Shown: positions 27,046 through 37,877 of the stretch, piece after piece | Layout: each line of letters begins with the position of its first letter | Numbering within the stretch: position 1 is the first letter of the stretch | Origin: Verrucomicrobiota bacterium | Lineage (GTDB): Bacteria > Verrucomicrobiota > Verrucomicrobiia > Limisphaerales > J093 | Assembly (NCBI GenBank): GCA_022710935.1 | Contig: JAKLFY010000016.1 | Span: 35,704 to 99,703, forward strand | Direction: 5' to 3' | DNA: 64,000 nt | Notes under the pieces: model-generated | The model's input: only the letters and a program-made list of their open reading frames with translations | Databases searched by the model: none | What the model was told of the DNA's origin: nothing | Made by a program: the position numbers and the translations under genes

Positions 27046-27154
27046 GTTGTCGGTCTTCTGTCGCCCGGTGAGGGCACCGGGCCTGCAACGGATCGGGACT
27101 TCCGCTGTAGGCCGCCTGCCCCCAGGCGGCGCAAACTCGATTCCCACCGACAAC
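27046..27154. repeat. GTTGTCGG-bounded element with two 8-4-8 hairpins
   Basis: In the 366-nt gap between cls and alaS, which has no coding signal, inverted ends GTTGTCGG (27046-27053) and CCGACAAC (27147-27154) enclose two perfect hairpins: GCCCGGTG/CACCGGGC with loop AGGG (27063-27082) and GCCGCCTG/CAGGCGGC with loop CCCC (27111-27130). It is an inverted relative of the copies at 39362 and 42453. No clear alaS promoter was found in the remaining 174 nt. Confidence 0.75.
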
Positions 27155-27328
27155 CTCCAGATACACTGCACTGAGTTCAGGAAAGCAGTTTGGGATCGAG
27201 ATTACGATTGCGATTGCGAGAGGTCGGGAAGGCTGAAAAACCTGAGATGCGCACCCGCTGCAGGCTAGGAATGCAATTCGACTGGCTTTTCCTGCGGCCC
27301 GCAGCCTATGCTGCGCCCCGTTTTTCGT

Positions 27329-30097
27329 ATGACGTCCGTTGAAATCCGACAGTCTTTTCTCGACTTCTTCAGGTCGAAGCAGCACACCCTCGTGCCCTCC
27401 TCGACCCTGATGCCCGACGCGCCGAACCTGCTGTTCACCAACGCCGGCATGAACCAGTTTGTGCCGATCTTCCTGGGGCAAAAGGCGCCGGACGTGAGCC
27501 GGTGGGCCGGCGCTGTTCCCGGGCTCGACACGCGCGCCGCCGACACACAGAAGTGCATCCGGGCGGGCGGGAAGCACAATGACCTCGAAGACGTCGGCCT
27601 GGACACCTACCACCACACGTTCTTCGAGATGCTGGGGAACTGGAGTTTCGGGGATTACTTCAAGGAGGAGGCCATTGCGTGGGCGTGGGAGCTGGTGACG
27701 GGCGTTTGGAAGTTCCCCAAGAACCGGCTCTACGCCACGGTGTACAAGCCCGGGCCAGGCGATCCGAGCGAATTCGACCTCGAAGCCTACAAGCATTGGG
27801 AACGCCTGTTTGTCACCGCCGGTCTCGATCCGAAGGTGCATATCTGCACCGGCGGCAAACAGGACAATTTCTGGATGATGGGCGAGACGGGCCCCTGCGG
27901 CCCGTGCTCCGAACTGCACGTCGATCTGACGCCGGACGGCGACACCCAGGGTGCGCTGGTGAACAAGGGCAGCGCACGATGCATCGAGATCTGGAACCTG
28001 GTGTTCATCCAGTTCAACGCGAACCCCGACGGCACATTCTCGCCGCTCCCGGCCCGGCACGTCGATACCGGCATGGGCTTCGAGCGGGTGACGGCGATCA
28101 TTCAGAATACCCGTGGATTCACCGATTTCAGCCGCGTGATCTCGAACTACGAGACGGACATCTTCCGCCCCCTCTTCGACCGGCTCGAACAGGTGAGCGG
28201 CCAGCGCTATGGGTCGACGCTGCCTCCGGCAGGATCTCAGATCTCAGATTTGGAACCTCAAATCGCCGCGGATGTGGCTTTCCGGGTGATCGCGGATCAT
28301 ATCCGGACACTGAGCTTCTCGATTGCGGATGGAATCCAGCCGGGGAACACCGACCGCCAGTACGTGCTGCGCCGCATCCTTCGACGCGCGGTGCGGTATG
28401 GGCGCTCGCTCGGCCTGCATGAACCGTTCTTCTACAGGCTCGTCGACGTGCTGGCGGACACAATGGGCGGCGTGTTCCCCGAGATCCGGGCCAGGCAGCG
28501 CCATATCGAGGAGGTCATCCGCGTCGAGGAGGAGGCGTTCAACAAGACCCTCGACCGGGGAATCGATCTGTTCGGTCAGGAGGTGGGGCGCCTCGAGGAA
28601 AGCGCCAAGGCTCGTTGCGCCCCGCGGCAGGTGCCCGGCGAATTCGCCTTCACCCTCTACGACACGTACGGATTTCCACTCGACTTGACCGAGCTCATGG
28701 CGCGCGAGCGCGGCCTCACTGTCGACATCGACGGCTTCAATCGCCTGATGGACGAGCAGCGGGACCGGGCGCGCAAGGCGCAGAAGAAGCAGGTGATCGA
28801 GCTCTCGCAGCTCGAAACCGAGGCGCCGACCCGTTTTGTCGGGTACGACACTCTCGAGACGCCGGCCAGGGTGCTGGAAGTGGTGCAAGTGAAGGACAAG
28901 ACGGCGGTCGTGCTCGATGCCAGCGTCTGCTACGCGGAGATGGGGGGGCAGGTGGGAGACAGGGGCGAACTCAAGCACGGCGGCCGACTCTGGCGCGTTG
29001 CCGACACGCAGAAGAGCGGTCATACCTGGCTGCACCTGCTCGACCGCGCGGGCGACACGGAGAGCGGCGAGCCCGACGCCCTCCTGCCCGGTCTCGATGT
29101 GGTCGTGGCCGTCGAGACGCGCCGCCGGGAGGCGATCCAGCGCCATCACACCGTGACGCACCTGCTGCATTGGGCCTTGCACGAGGTCGTCAGCCGGGAC
29201 GCGTCCCAGAAAGGGTCGTTCGTCGGGCCCGACAAGCTCACCTTCGACTTCAACTGCCCCCCTCTGACCCCGCAACAGGTCGCCGACGTCGAGAAGTTGG
29301 TCAACGAGCGGATTCTCGAAAACGCGCCCGTGAGTTGGACCGAGGTGAAGTACAATCACGTCAAGGATCGCCAGGACATCATGCAGTTCTTCGGCGACAA
29401 GTACGGCGAATGGGTGCGCGTGGTTCAGATTGGCGGCGCGCCCACCGGCCTGGACGGCTACTCGATGGAACTTTGCGGCGGGACGCATTGTCGGGCGGTT
29501 GGCGAGATCGGCCTGTTCCGAATCGTGGCCGAGAACGCGATTGCCGCGGGGGTGCGGCGCATCGAGGCGGTGGCCGGCCTCGAAGCCTGGAAACGCGCCG
29601 TCGAGGAGGCGGCCCTCCTCAGGGCCGTGGCCGACAAGGTCAACGCGCCGTGGACGGAACTGGACAAGCGGATCGATAACCTGCTGGCCCAGCAGAAGGA
29701 GATCGAGCGCCAGTTGCGGGCTCTGGCGCAGCAACAGGCCGCGGGGCAGGCCAAGGCCCTGGCCAACCGTGCTCAGGCCATCAACGGAGTGCCGGCGATC
29801 ATCGAGAACTTGGGAGCGGCCGACGGCGACACGTTGCAGGGAATGGCCAACGAGTTGCGCGGCCTCTTCGAGGGTGTGGTCGTCCTGGCGGGCGTGGCGA
29901 ACGGCGCCGTTGCGCTGGTCGCGTCCGTGTCGCCGCAGTTCACCGCCAAGGCCCAAGCCGGCAAGCTCATTCAGGCCATCGCGCCGGTTGTGGGCGGGCG
30001 CGGGGGCGGCAAGCCCGACAACGCCCGCGGCGGGGGCAAGGACGTCGGCAAGGTGGACGAGGCGCTCGCGAAGGCGCGCGCGTTGATCGGAGAGTAA
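27329..30097 (+). CDS. alaS: Alanyl-tRNA synthetase
   Basis: Charges tRNA-Ala with alanine; class II synthetase of 922 residues. The catalytic domain begins SVEIRQSFLDFFRSKQHTLV and has TFFEMLGNWSFGDYFK (motif 2 area) and the tRNA-binding region. The editing domain has the metal site HHTVTHLLH with GGTHCRAVGEIG, and the C-Ala domain ends in the Gly-rich motif GGRGGGKPDNARGGGKD. ATG 27329 gives the conserved N-terminus (MTSVEIR); an ATG at 27308 would add seven residues. Its stop is 33 nt before infA, so the two are probably co-transcribed. Confidence 0.97.
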   Translation: MTSVEIRQSFLDFFRSKQHTLVPSSTLMPDAPNLLFTNAGMNQFVPIFLGQKAPDVSRWAGAVPGLDTRAADTQKCIRAGGKHNDLEDVGLDTYHHTFFEMLGNWSFGDYFKEEAIAWAWELVTGVWKFPKNRLYATVYKPGPGDPSEFDLEAYKHWERLFVTAGLDPKVHICTGGKQDNFWMMGETGPCGPCSELHVDLTPDGDTQGALVNKGSARCIEIWNLVFIQFNANPDGTFSPLPARHVDTGMGFERVTAIIQNTRGFTDFSRVISNYETDIFRPLFDRLEQVSGQRYGSTLPPAGSQISDLEPQIAADVAFRVIADHIRTLSFSIADGIQPGNTDRQYVLRRILRRAVRYGRSLGLHEPFFYRLVDVLADTMGGVFPEIRARQRHIEEVIRVEEEAFNKTLDRGIDLFGQEVGRLEESAKARCAPRQVPGEFAFTLYDTYGFPLDLTELMARERGLTVDIDGFNRLMDEQRDRARKAQKKQVIELSQLETEAPTRFVGYDTLETPARVLEVVQVKDKTAVVLDASVCYAEMGGQVGDRGELKHGGRLWRVADTQKSGHTWLHLLDRAGDTESGEPDALLPGLDVVVAVETRRREAIQRHHTVTHLLHWALHEVVSRDASQKGSFVGPDKLTFDFNCPPLTPQQVADVEKLVNERILENAPVSWTEVKYNHVKDRQDIMQFFGDKYGEWVRVVQIGGAPTGLDGYSMELCGGTHCRAVGEIGLFRIVAENAIAAGVRRIEAVAGLEAWKRAVEEAALLRAVADKVNAPWTELDKRIDNLLAQQKEIERQLRALAQQQAAGQAKALANRAQAINGVPAIIENLGAADGDTLQGMANELRGLFEGVVVLAGVANGAVALVASVSPQFTAKAQAGKLIQAIAPVVGGRGGGKPDNARGGGKDVGKVDEALAKARALIGE

Positions 30098-30130
30098 CAA
30101 ACGCTCCCTTCGTTGGGTTGGAAGCCAACT

Positions 30131-30349
30131 GTGGCCAAAGAAGAACCAATCGAACTCGTGGGAACGGTGAGCCAGGTTCTGCCCGGGACCATGTTCCGGG
30201 TCACCTTGCCCAACAAGCATGAGGTTCTGGCCCACATCTCAGGCAAGATGCGGAAGAACTTCATCCGCATCAGCGTCGGCGACCGCGTCAATGTCCAGAT
30301 GTCCCCTTACGATCTGAACAAGGCGCGCATCACCTACCGCCACCCGTAG
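30131..30349 (+). CDS. infA: Translation initiation factor IF-1
   Basis: Small S1-like OB-fold protein of 72 residues that binds the ribosomal A site during initiation. The whole sequence is diagnostic: [60 protein letters not shown] and [11 protein letters not shown]. The GTG at 30131 gives the usual length and N-terminus; six extra codons upstream are open but unsupported. It follows alaS by 33 nt without its own evident promoter. Confidence 0.96.
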   Translation: MAKEEPIELVGTVSQVLPGTMFRVTLPNKHEVLAHISGKMRKNFIRISVGDRVNVQMSPYDLNKARITYRHP

Positions 30350-30399
30350 CCGAAAAGCGCATCGGCGTCCCGAAGGCTCCGCCCAACCGGTTCAAAAGC

Positions 30400-30429
30400 T
30401 TGAACAGACGGGCAGGGTGAACCTACTTT
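30400..30429 (+). promoter_or_regulatory. Promoter of the enolase-superfamily gene
   Basis: TTGAAC (30400-30405) and TACTTT (30424-30429), spacer 18 nt. The -10 ends exactly 7 nt before the GTG at 30437, which both supports that start and predicts a leaderless mRNA. Confidence 0.5.
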
Positions 30430-30436
30430 GCCCCCC

Positions 30437-31846
30437 GTGGCCAAAGTCACCGACATCCGCGTCCAGTCCGCCGAACTCTTCTTCCTTCCCATCGCCACCC
30501 GGGTGCCGCTCAAATTCGGCCCGGAAACGCTCACGTCCGTCACCTGCGCCCGCGCCCGCGTTCGGGTGGAGGATCGACATGGGCGCAGCGCGGTGGGGTG
30601 GGGCGAGACGCCTTTGAGCGTGCAATGGGTCTGGCCCAGCGCGCTCCCCTACGAAGAACGCCACGAGGCCCTCAAGCGCTTTTGCGTCCAAGTGGCCGAA
30701 GCCTGGACGCGTTTCGAGGCGGACGGACACCCGATCGAGGTCGGTCACGCCTTTCAGGAACACCGGTTGGGCGCATTGCTCGAAGCCTTCAACGCCGAAC
30801 GCGGACCGACGGTCGAACCGATGCCCTGGCTGGCCGCTCTGGTCTGCTGTTCCGTGTTCGACCAGGCGATCCACGACGCCTATGGCCACAGGCTCGAACG
30901 CCCGACCTACACGACCTACGGCGCGGATTGCCTCAACCGCGATCTCGCGCATTTTCTCGCCCCGGCCGCCGGTGCCACCCCCGATTTCCGGGGCCGCTAT
31001 CCGGACGCGTTTCTAGCATCCGAGCCTGAGCGCACCCTCGAGGCCTGGCACCTGGTGGGCGGACTCGATCCGCTCGATTCTTCCGAACTGACCGGACTCG
31101 AGCCGCAGGACGGGTATCCGGTGCTGTTGGAGGACTGGATTCGCGCGGACGGATTGACGTGTCTGAAGGTGAAGCTGCGCGGCAACGACGCGCCTTGGGA
31201 CTATCAGCGGCTGGTGCGGGCGGGCGAGATCGGCCTGGCGCACGGCGTCGAGCGGCTCAGCGCCGATTTCAACTGCACCGTGACCGACCCGGCCTACGTC
31301 AACGCGATTCTCGATCGTTTCCGTGCCGAGCATCCGTGCCTGGACCGCATGCTCCTCTATGTCGAGCAGCCTTTCCCCTATGACCTCGAGCGGCATCGGA
31401 TCGATGTCCGCGGCGTATCGGCGCGCAAGCCGATCTTCCTCGACGAGAGCGCGCACGACTGGAAGCTGATTCGACTTGGGCGGGAACTGGGCTGGTCGGG
31501 CGTCGCGCTGAAGACCTGCAAAACCCAGACCGGCGCGGTGCTCAGCGCGTGCTGGGCCAAGGCGCACGGCATGGCTCTGATGGTGCAGGATCTGAGCAAT
31601 CCGATGCTGGCCCAGATCCCGCATCTGCTGCTGGCGGCGCACGTCGGCACCATCATGGGGGTCGAGACCAACGGCATGCAGTTCTATCCGGCGGCCTCCG
31701 CACCGGAAGCGCAAGTGCACCCGGGGGTGTACCGGCGCCGCCACGGGCACGTCGACCTGAACACGGTGCGCGGCCCCGGGTTCGGCTATCGCCTCGACGA
31801 GATCAGGCGCACTCTCCCGGCACCGGCTGCGGCATTCGGGAGGTGA
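30437..31846 (+). CDS. Enolase-superfamily enzyme (mandelate racemase/muconate lactonizing-like)
   Basis: A 469-residue enzyme of the enolase superfamily, which abstracts the alpha-proton of a carboxylate with Mg2+ help. The catalytic set is complete: lysine motif K244-V-K246, metal ligands D277 (SADFNC), E310 (YVEQPF) and D336 (FLDES), and the opposite lysine K359 (ALKTCKTQTG). This KxK plus distal K pattern fits the MLE/dipeptide-epimerase side of the family. It is longer than usual owing to an N-terminal segment of about 100 residues (WPSALPYEERHEALKRFC). The substrate cannot be told. GTG 30437 is supported by promoter spacing; TTG 30428 is in frame. Confidence 0.88.
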   Translation: MAKVTDIRVQSAELFFLPIATRVPLKFGPETLTSVTCARARVRVEDRHGRSAVGWGETPLSVQWVWPSALPYEERHEALKRFCVQVAEAWTRFEADGHPIEVGHAFQEHRLGALLEAFNAERGPTVEPMPWLAALVCCSVFDQAIHDAYGHRLERPTYTTYGADCLNRDLAHFLAPAAGATPDFRGRYPDAFLASEPERTLEAWHLVGGLDPLDSSELTGLEPQDGYPVLLEDWIRADGLTCLKVKLRGNDAPWDYQRLVRAGEIGLAHGVERLSADFNCTVTDPAYVNAILDRFRAEHPCLDRMLLYVEQPFPYDLERHRIDVRGVSARKPIFLDESAHDWKLIRLGRELGWSGVALKTCKTQTGAVLSACWAKAHGMALMVQDLSNPMLAQIPHLLLAAHVGTIMGVETNGMQFYPAASAPEAQVHPGVYRRRHGHVDLNTVRGPGFGYRLDEIRRTLPAPAAAFGR

Positions 31847-31849
31847 CAG

Positions 31850-31966
31850 AGCCCGGATGTGAGACTCCGCGAAGCTTGATGAAACATCCGGGCTAACCCG
31901 CATTTCAGGTGGAATGTGACGGTGACCGGTCAGATGACATCAACAGTTGGTGAGAAATGCGGGTTA
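31850..31966. repeat. Two abutting palindromic elements between converging genes
   Basis: First: AGCCCGGATGT (31850-31860) pairs with ACATCCGGGCT (31884-31894). Second: TAACCCGCATTTC (31894-31906) pairs with GAAATGCGGGTTA (31954-31966), a perfect 13-bp arm. The right arm contains the TAA stop of the minus-strand M48 peptidase; the plus-strand enolase-family stop is just before the left arm. Likely bidirectional terminator of repeat origin. Confidence 0.75.
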
Positions 31967-32725
31967 AGCCTCCTGCGAAGCCGCTCGAAGCCTGCTGCTC
32001 CAGACCCGCCGAAGCCGGGCCGTGCGCTCGGCGGGAGGGGGATGGGAACTGAAGTACTGGCCGAGCGGTGTTTGATCGCCGTGCAAGTGTTGAAGACGCT
32101 CGAGCAGGCGAATGCTCGCCAGGGGGTGGTGCCCCGCGGCCTGGGCCAGGCGCGAGCCGAATTCGTCCGCCTCGAATTCGCATTCCTGCGAGTAGGCGCT
32201 GGATAACAACTGAAGCGTGGTGTCCTTGACGAGGCCGCCGAGCGGAGTCGCGCGTCCGAGTCGGCTCGCCAGCGCTTTCATGAACGATTCCTGGAGGAAA
32301 TGGTCGGTGGCATGGCCGCGGATGACGTGGGCCATTTCGTGTCCGAGGACGAACGCGATCTCGTCTTCGTAGCGGTGGCAGAGATCCAACAGCGACACGC
32401 TGATGAAGATGTACCCGCCGGGCAATGCGAGAGCCGAGGGCTCCGGCAGTTGGATCGCATCGATTCGAAAGCGGAGTTGCCGGTTTCTGAGCCGCGCGGC
32501 CAGCGCGTCTCCGATTCGACGCACGAGCTTGAGATCCGCGGCGGCGGCGGGGGCAGTGGACGACGAGCGGATCTTCAACGCCAGAGTGCCGCCCAGCTCC
32601 TGCTCGGCCTTCAGGCGATCCTCTTCCGAGCCGGCCAGGCTCTGCCAGGCCCACTTGGCCTTGTGGAAGGCCGGCATGCTCAGCCGGCCCACCGCACGGC
32701 CCCAATTCTCGAACATGCTCCCCAT
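31964..32725 (-). CDS. M48 family zinc metallopeptidase
   Basis: A 253-residue peptidase with the gluzincin motif H129-E130-x2-H133 (VLGHEMAHVIRGH) and the third ligand in ECEFEADEFGSRLA. The region ALPGGYIFISVSLLDLC just upstream is typical of M48 peptidases such as HtpX- and LoiP/YcaL-like proteins, which act on damaged membrane or outer-membrane proteins. No transmembrane helix or lipobox is visible, so a cytoplasmic or loosely attached form is likely unless the true start is further upstream. Starts at ATG 32725 or 32716. The TAA stop sits in a palindromic repeat. Confidence 0.88.
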   Translation of the reverse strand: MGSMFENWGRAVGRLSMPAFHKAKWAWQSLAGSEEDRLKAEQELGGTLALKIRSSSTAPAAAADLKLVRRIGDALAARLRNRQLRFRIDAIQLPEPSALALPGGYIFISVSLLDLCHRYEDEIAFVLGHEMAHVIRGHATDHFLQESFMKALASRLGRATPLGGLVKDTTLQLLSSAYSQECEFEADEFGSRLAQAAGHHPLASIRLLERLQHLHGDQTPLGQYFSSHPPPAERTARLRRVWSSRLRAASQEA

Positions 32726-32842
32726 GCAGTCTGTGTGTTGCGAGCGACACGGGCGCACACCAGCGCGCCCGCGCACTCTGCCTCGTACTGTTGAGCGCGA
32801 ATCCCGGAAACGCAAGCGGACTCGTCAGCAGCAGTTGAGAGC

Positions 32843-32913
32843 GCCGGGCCCGGGGACCCGGCCTACCATACGCAGTTGTTGCTCATGTTGTAGGCCGGGT
32901 GCCCTCACCCGGC
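32843..32913. repeat. Two 8-4-8 hairpins in the M48/MMPL gap
   Basis: GCCGGGCC/GACCCGGC with loop CGGG (32843-32862, one mismatch) and GCCGGGTG/CACCCGGC with loop CCCT (32894-32913, perfect), flanked by CCTACC and GTTGTAGG. It lies in the 223-nt gap that otherwise shows no coding signal. Same family as the copies at 27046, 39362 and 42453. Confidence 0.7.
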
Positions 32914-32948
32914 GCCGAGCCCTTGCGCGTGAAATGAGAACTGACTCG

Positions 32949-35243
32949 TCAGCGTGTTGGCCAGCGGCAGAGGGCTGCGGGCAGGAAGATCAGGACCCCG
33001 CCCAGGCCGCCCAGGAAGGCGGCTGCCGACAACAGGCCGAAGTGGACGACGGGGGGGAAGGACGAGCACCAGAACACCGCGAACACCGTGATCAGCACCG
33101 CGCCTGCCCAGACGATCGGGCGTCCTTTGACTTGCAGCGCGCGCTCCGCGGCAGTCGCCGGACTCGCGCCGGTCTGCCTTTCCGTTCGCCAGTGCGCGAT
33201 GAAATGGATGGCGTTGTCCACGGCCACGCCCAACGCGATGGCGGCGACCATCACCGTGATCGAGTTGAGCGGCACACGGAGGAATCCGGCCAGCGCGATC
33301 ACCGTCGCCACCGGCAGCGCGTTGGCGAGGAGGGCCGCCAGGGCGAGGCCGGGCGAGCGCCACACCAACGCGAGCACCAGCCCGATGACACCGAAGGTCA
33401 GGCCAGCACTGCCCAGTTGACTGCGCACGATGCGGCGGTCCGCTTCGAGAATCGAATGGAGCCCTTGCGCGGCCGAAACCGCAACGCCCGGAGGGCGGTG
33501 GGCTTCGGCGAATCGGACCACACCGCGGATCAGATCGAGGTAGCGGTCGGCAGGCAGATCGCTCGTGCGCAACACCAGGTAGGCGGTCTGTTGCGCGGGG
33601 TCGGCCAGCCCGCTCAGGAATGGGAAGTTGGAGCTGCGCAGCGCCAGGACGAACAACTGCACGAGCCACGGGTTCTCGGGCAGGCGGAGCGTTCCCGGGC
33701 GTTCGCCTTCCCAGATCTGGTTCATCATGGCGAGCAACTGGGCGTAGGAATACACCCCGGTGAACTCCGGGCGCGACTCGGCTTCCCGATGCACGGCATC
33801 GAGATAGCGCAGCATGGCAAGCTCGTTGATGCCGCCCGGCTTGCCCGTGTCGAACTCGATCTGGACCACGTTGATGCCCCCGTACACGCGGTCGAAATGC
33901 TCGATCGCCCGCCGCGCGGAACTGGCCGGGTCGAGAAACTCGACGGCCCGGATGTCCGTGCGGACCGAGCGGATGCCGATCGCCGTGATCACGATCACAG
34001 CGACACCGGCGGCCAGCAACCGCCCGCCGCGGTCGCGCGCCCAACCCATCAGCCGCCGGGGCCACCGCGATTTTGCCATGCGAGTCCCGCGTCTTCTGGA
34101 CGCCCCGGCCATCTCCTCGCGCCAGCCGGGTCCTCGTTCCAACGCGAGTTTCAACAGGGCCAGGCCCGGTCCGAAGGTCAGGCTGTGCATCAGGCACAGG
34201 CCCAGGGCGGCCATCAGACCGAACTCGGCGGCCGGGCGGACCCCGCCGACCATCAGGGACAACAGGCCGATGATCGTCGTGAGGGAGGCGAACAGGGCCG
34301 GTTTGGCCACGAGTCGCAAGGCCTGGATCAGGGCGGCGTCCGGTTCGGCTCCGTCCGCCAAGGCGCGCTGCAGAGCCGAGAACAGGTGGGTGAGGAGGGT
34401 CAGTTGAATGCCGGTCAACAGGGGCACGAGGATGACGGAGAAGAGATTGAGCCGAAACCCGGCGAGTTGGATTGCCCCCGGCAGCAGCAGCAGCAGGACC
34501 GCCTGGTTGATCACCACCAGCAGCAGCAGGCGCCACGAGCGAAAGGCCATCCAGAGAATCGCCAGCAGCAGGCCCAACGCCGCCGGCACGAACCGCCGCA
34601 GGTCCGCCCCGAGTGTTCGACGGATCTCCTCCTCGACCAGGGGTAGGGCCAGCACGGTGAAGCGGAGTCCCTCAGCCCGGAACGGCTCGAGCACGGTGTC
34701 GATCCCGGCGCGCAGCGCGCGCTGCTCGTCGGCGGACTGCGGCGCGCGGGGCACGGTGGCCGTGATCAGGGTGTGTCGTCCGTCGGCCGAGACCATGAGG
34801 TTGCGGACCAGCGGGTGGGTGAGCGAGAACTCCTTCAATCGGGCCAGCGTGTTCGAGTCGAGCGGATCGTCCGGCACGAAGGGCACCATCTCGAAGCTCA
34901 GACCTTTCCGCACCGGTCTGACCGAGTGCGTGAGACTCTTCACGTCCGAGACGCGCGGCTGTTGCTCGAAGGCGTCGCTGACCCGCCGCACGGCATCCAG
35001 CCCGCGTTTGGTGAAGAGCGCGTCGTGTTCGAGGCTCACCAGAACCAGCTCCGTCCCCGCGAGCACATCGCGGACCTTCTCGTAGCTGGACAGGTTGCGC
35101 TCGTCTCCGGCTAGAAGCGCGCGGGTCTCGGCGCTCACGCCGAAGCGGGCCCATTGGAAGAGCAGCGGCAATGCCAGCACCGCCGTCACCGCCAGTGCGA
35201 TCCGCGGGTGGCGGAGAAACGGGTTCTGCCCTGCGTGCAGCAC
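32949..35243 (-). CDS. MMPL/RND-family transporter (HpnN-like)
   Basis: Inner-membrane RND-fold protein of 764 residues. The first helix (about 15-30) is followed by a periplasmic domain (SYEKVRDVLAGTELVLVSLE), helices at about 215-370 (AALGLLLAILWMAFRSWRLL, GLMAALGLCLMHSLTFGPGL), a second periplasmic domain and C-terminal helices with VAAIALGVAVDNAIHFIAHW. The VDNAIHF motif and size fit MMPL proteins, including hopanoid exporters (HpnN), but no hopanoid genes lie nearby, so cargo is unknown. GTG start at 35243. The -10 box of the only promoter seen is 6 nt away, suggesting a leaderless transcript. Confidence 0.88.
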   Translation of the reverse strand: MLHAGQNPFLRHPRIALAVTAVLALPLLFQWARFGVSAETRALLAGDERNLSSYEKVRDVLAGTELVLVSLEHDALFTKRGLDAVRRVSDAFEQQPRVSDVKSLTHSVRPVRKGLSFEMVPFVPDDPLDSNTLARLKEFSLTHPLVRNLMVSADGRHTLITATVPRAPQSADEQRALRAGIDTVLEPFRAEGLRFTVLALPLVEEEIRRTLGADLRRFVPAALGLLLAILWMAFRSWRLLLLVVINQAVLLLLLPGAIQLAGFRLNLFSVILVPLLTGIQLTLLTHLFSALQRALADGAEPDAALIQALRLVAKPALFASLTTIIGLLSLMVGGVRPAAEFGLMAALGLCLMHSLTFGPGLALLKLALERGPGWREEMAGASRRRGTRMAKSRWPRRLMGWARDRGGRLLAAGVAVIVITAIGIRSVRTDIRAVEFLDPASSARRAIEHFDRVYGGINVVQIEFDTGKPGGINELAMLRYLDAVHREAESRPEFTGVYSYAQLLAMMNQIWEGERPGTLRLPENPWLVQLFVLALRSSNFPFLSGLADPAQQTAYLVLRTSDLPADRYLDLIRGVVRFAEAHRPPGVAVSAAQGLHSILEADRRIVRSQLGSAGLTFGVIGLVLALVWRSPGLALAALLANALPVATVIALAGFLRVPLNSITVMVAAIALGVAVDNAIHFIAHWRTERQTGASPATAAERALQVKGRPIVWAGAVLITVFAVFWCSSFPPVVHFGLLSAAAFLGGLGGVLIFLPAALCRWPTR

Positions 35244-35249
35244 CGGTGT

Positions 35250-35278
35250 TGTTTAGCAGAAGGGGGCGGCGCAACCAA
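35250..35278 (-). promoter_or_regulatory. Promoter of the MMPL-family gene
   Basis: Minus strand: TTGGTT (35273-35278) and TAAACA (35250-35255), spacer 17 nt; 6 nt separate the -10 from the GTG start at 35243. Confidence 0.45.
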
Positions 35279-35359
35279 TGCCAATCCGGTTGCGTGGAGA
35301 CGCGACCGTGCATCTGGAGGTTGTCGATGTGAATCGGGTAGGCGAGCCCTGGCCGCGGC

Positions 35360-37867
<2,508 letters not shown>

Positions 37868-37877
37868 GGGCCTCCTT

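Noticed and set aside
26963..28060. N-terminal extension of cls by about 360 codons on the minus strand
   Set aside because: It reads through hairpin repeats and antisense to alaS; the conserved PLDc_N helices begin at the ATG at 26962.
32949..35243. Assignment of the MMPL protein as a hopanoid exporter (HpnN)
   Set aside because: Family resemblance is fair, but no squalene or hopanoid gene lies nearby, so only the broader family is stated.
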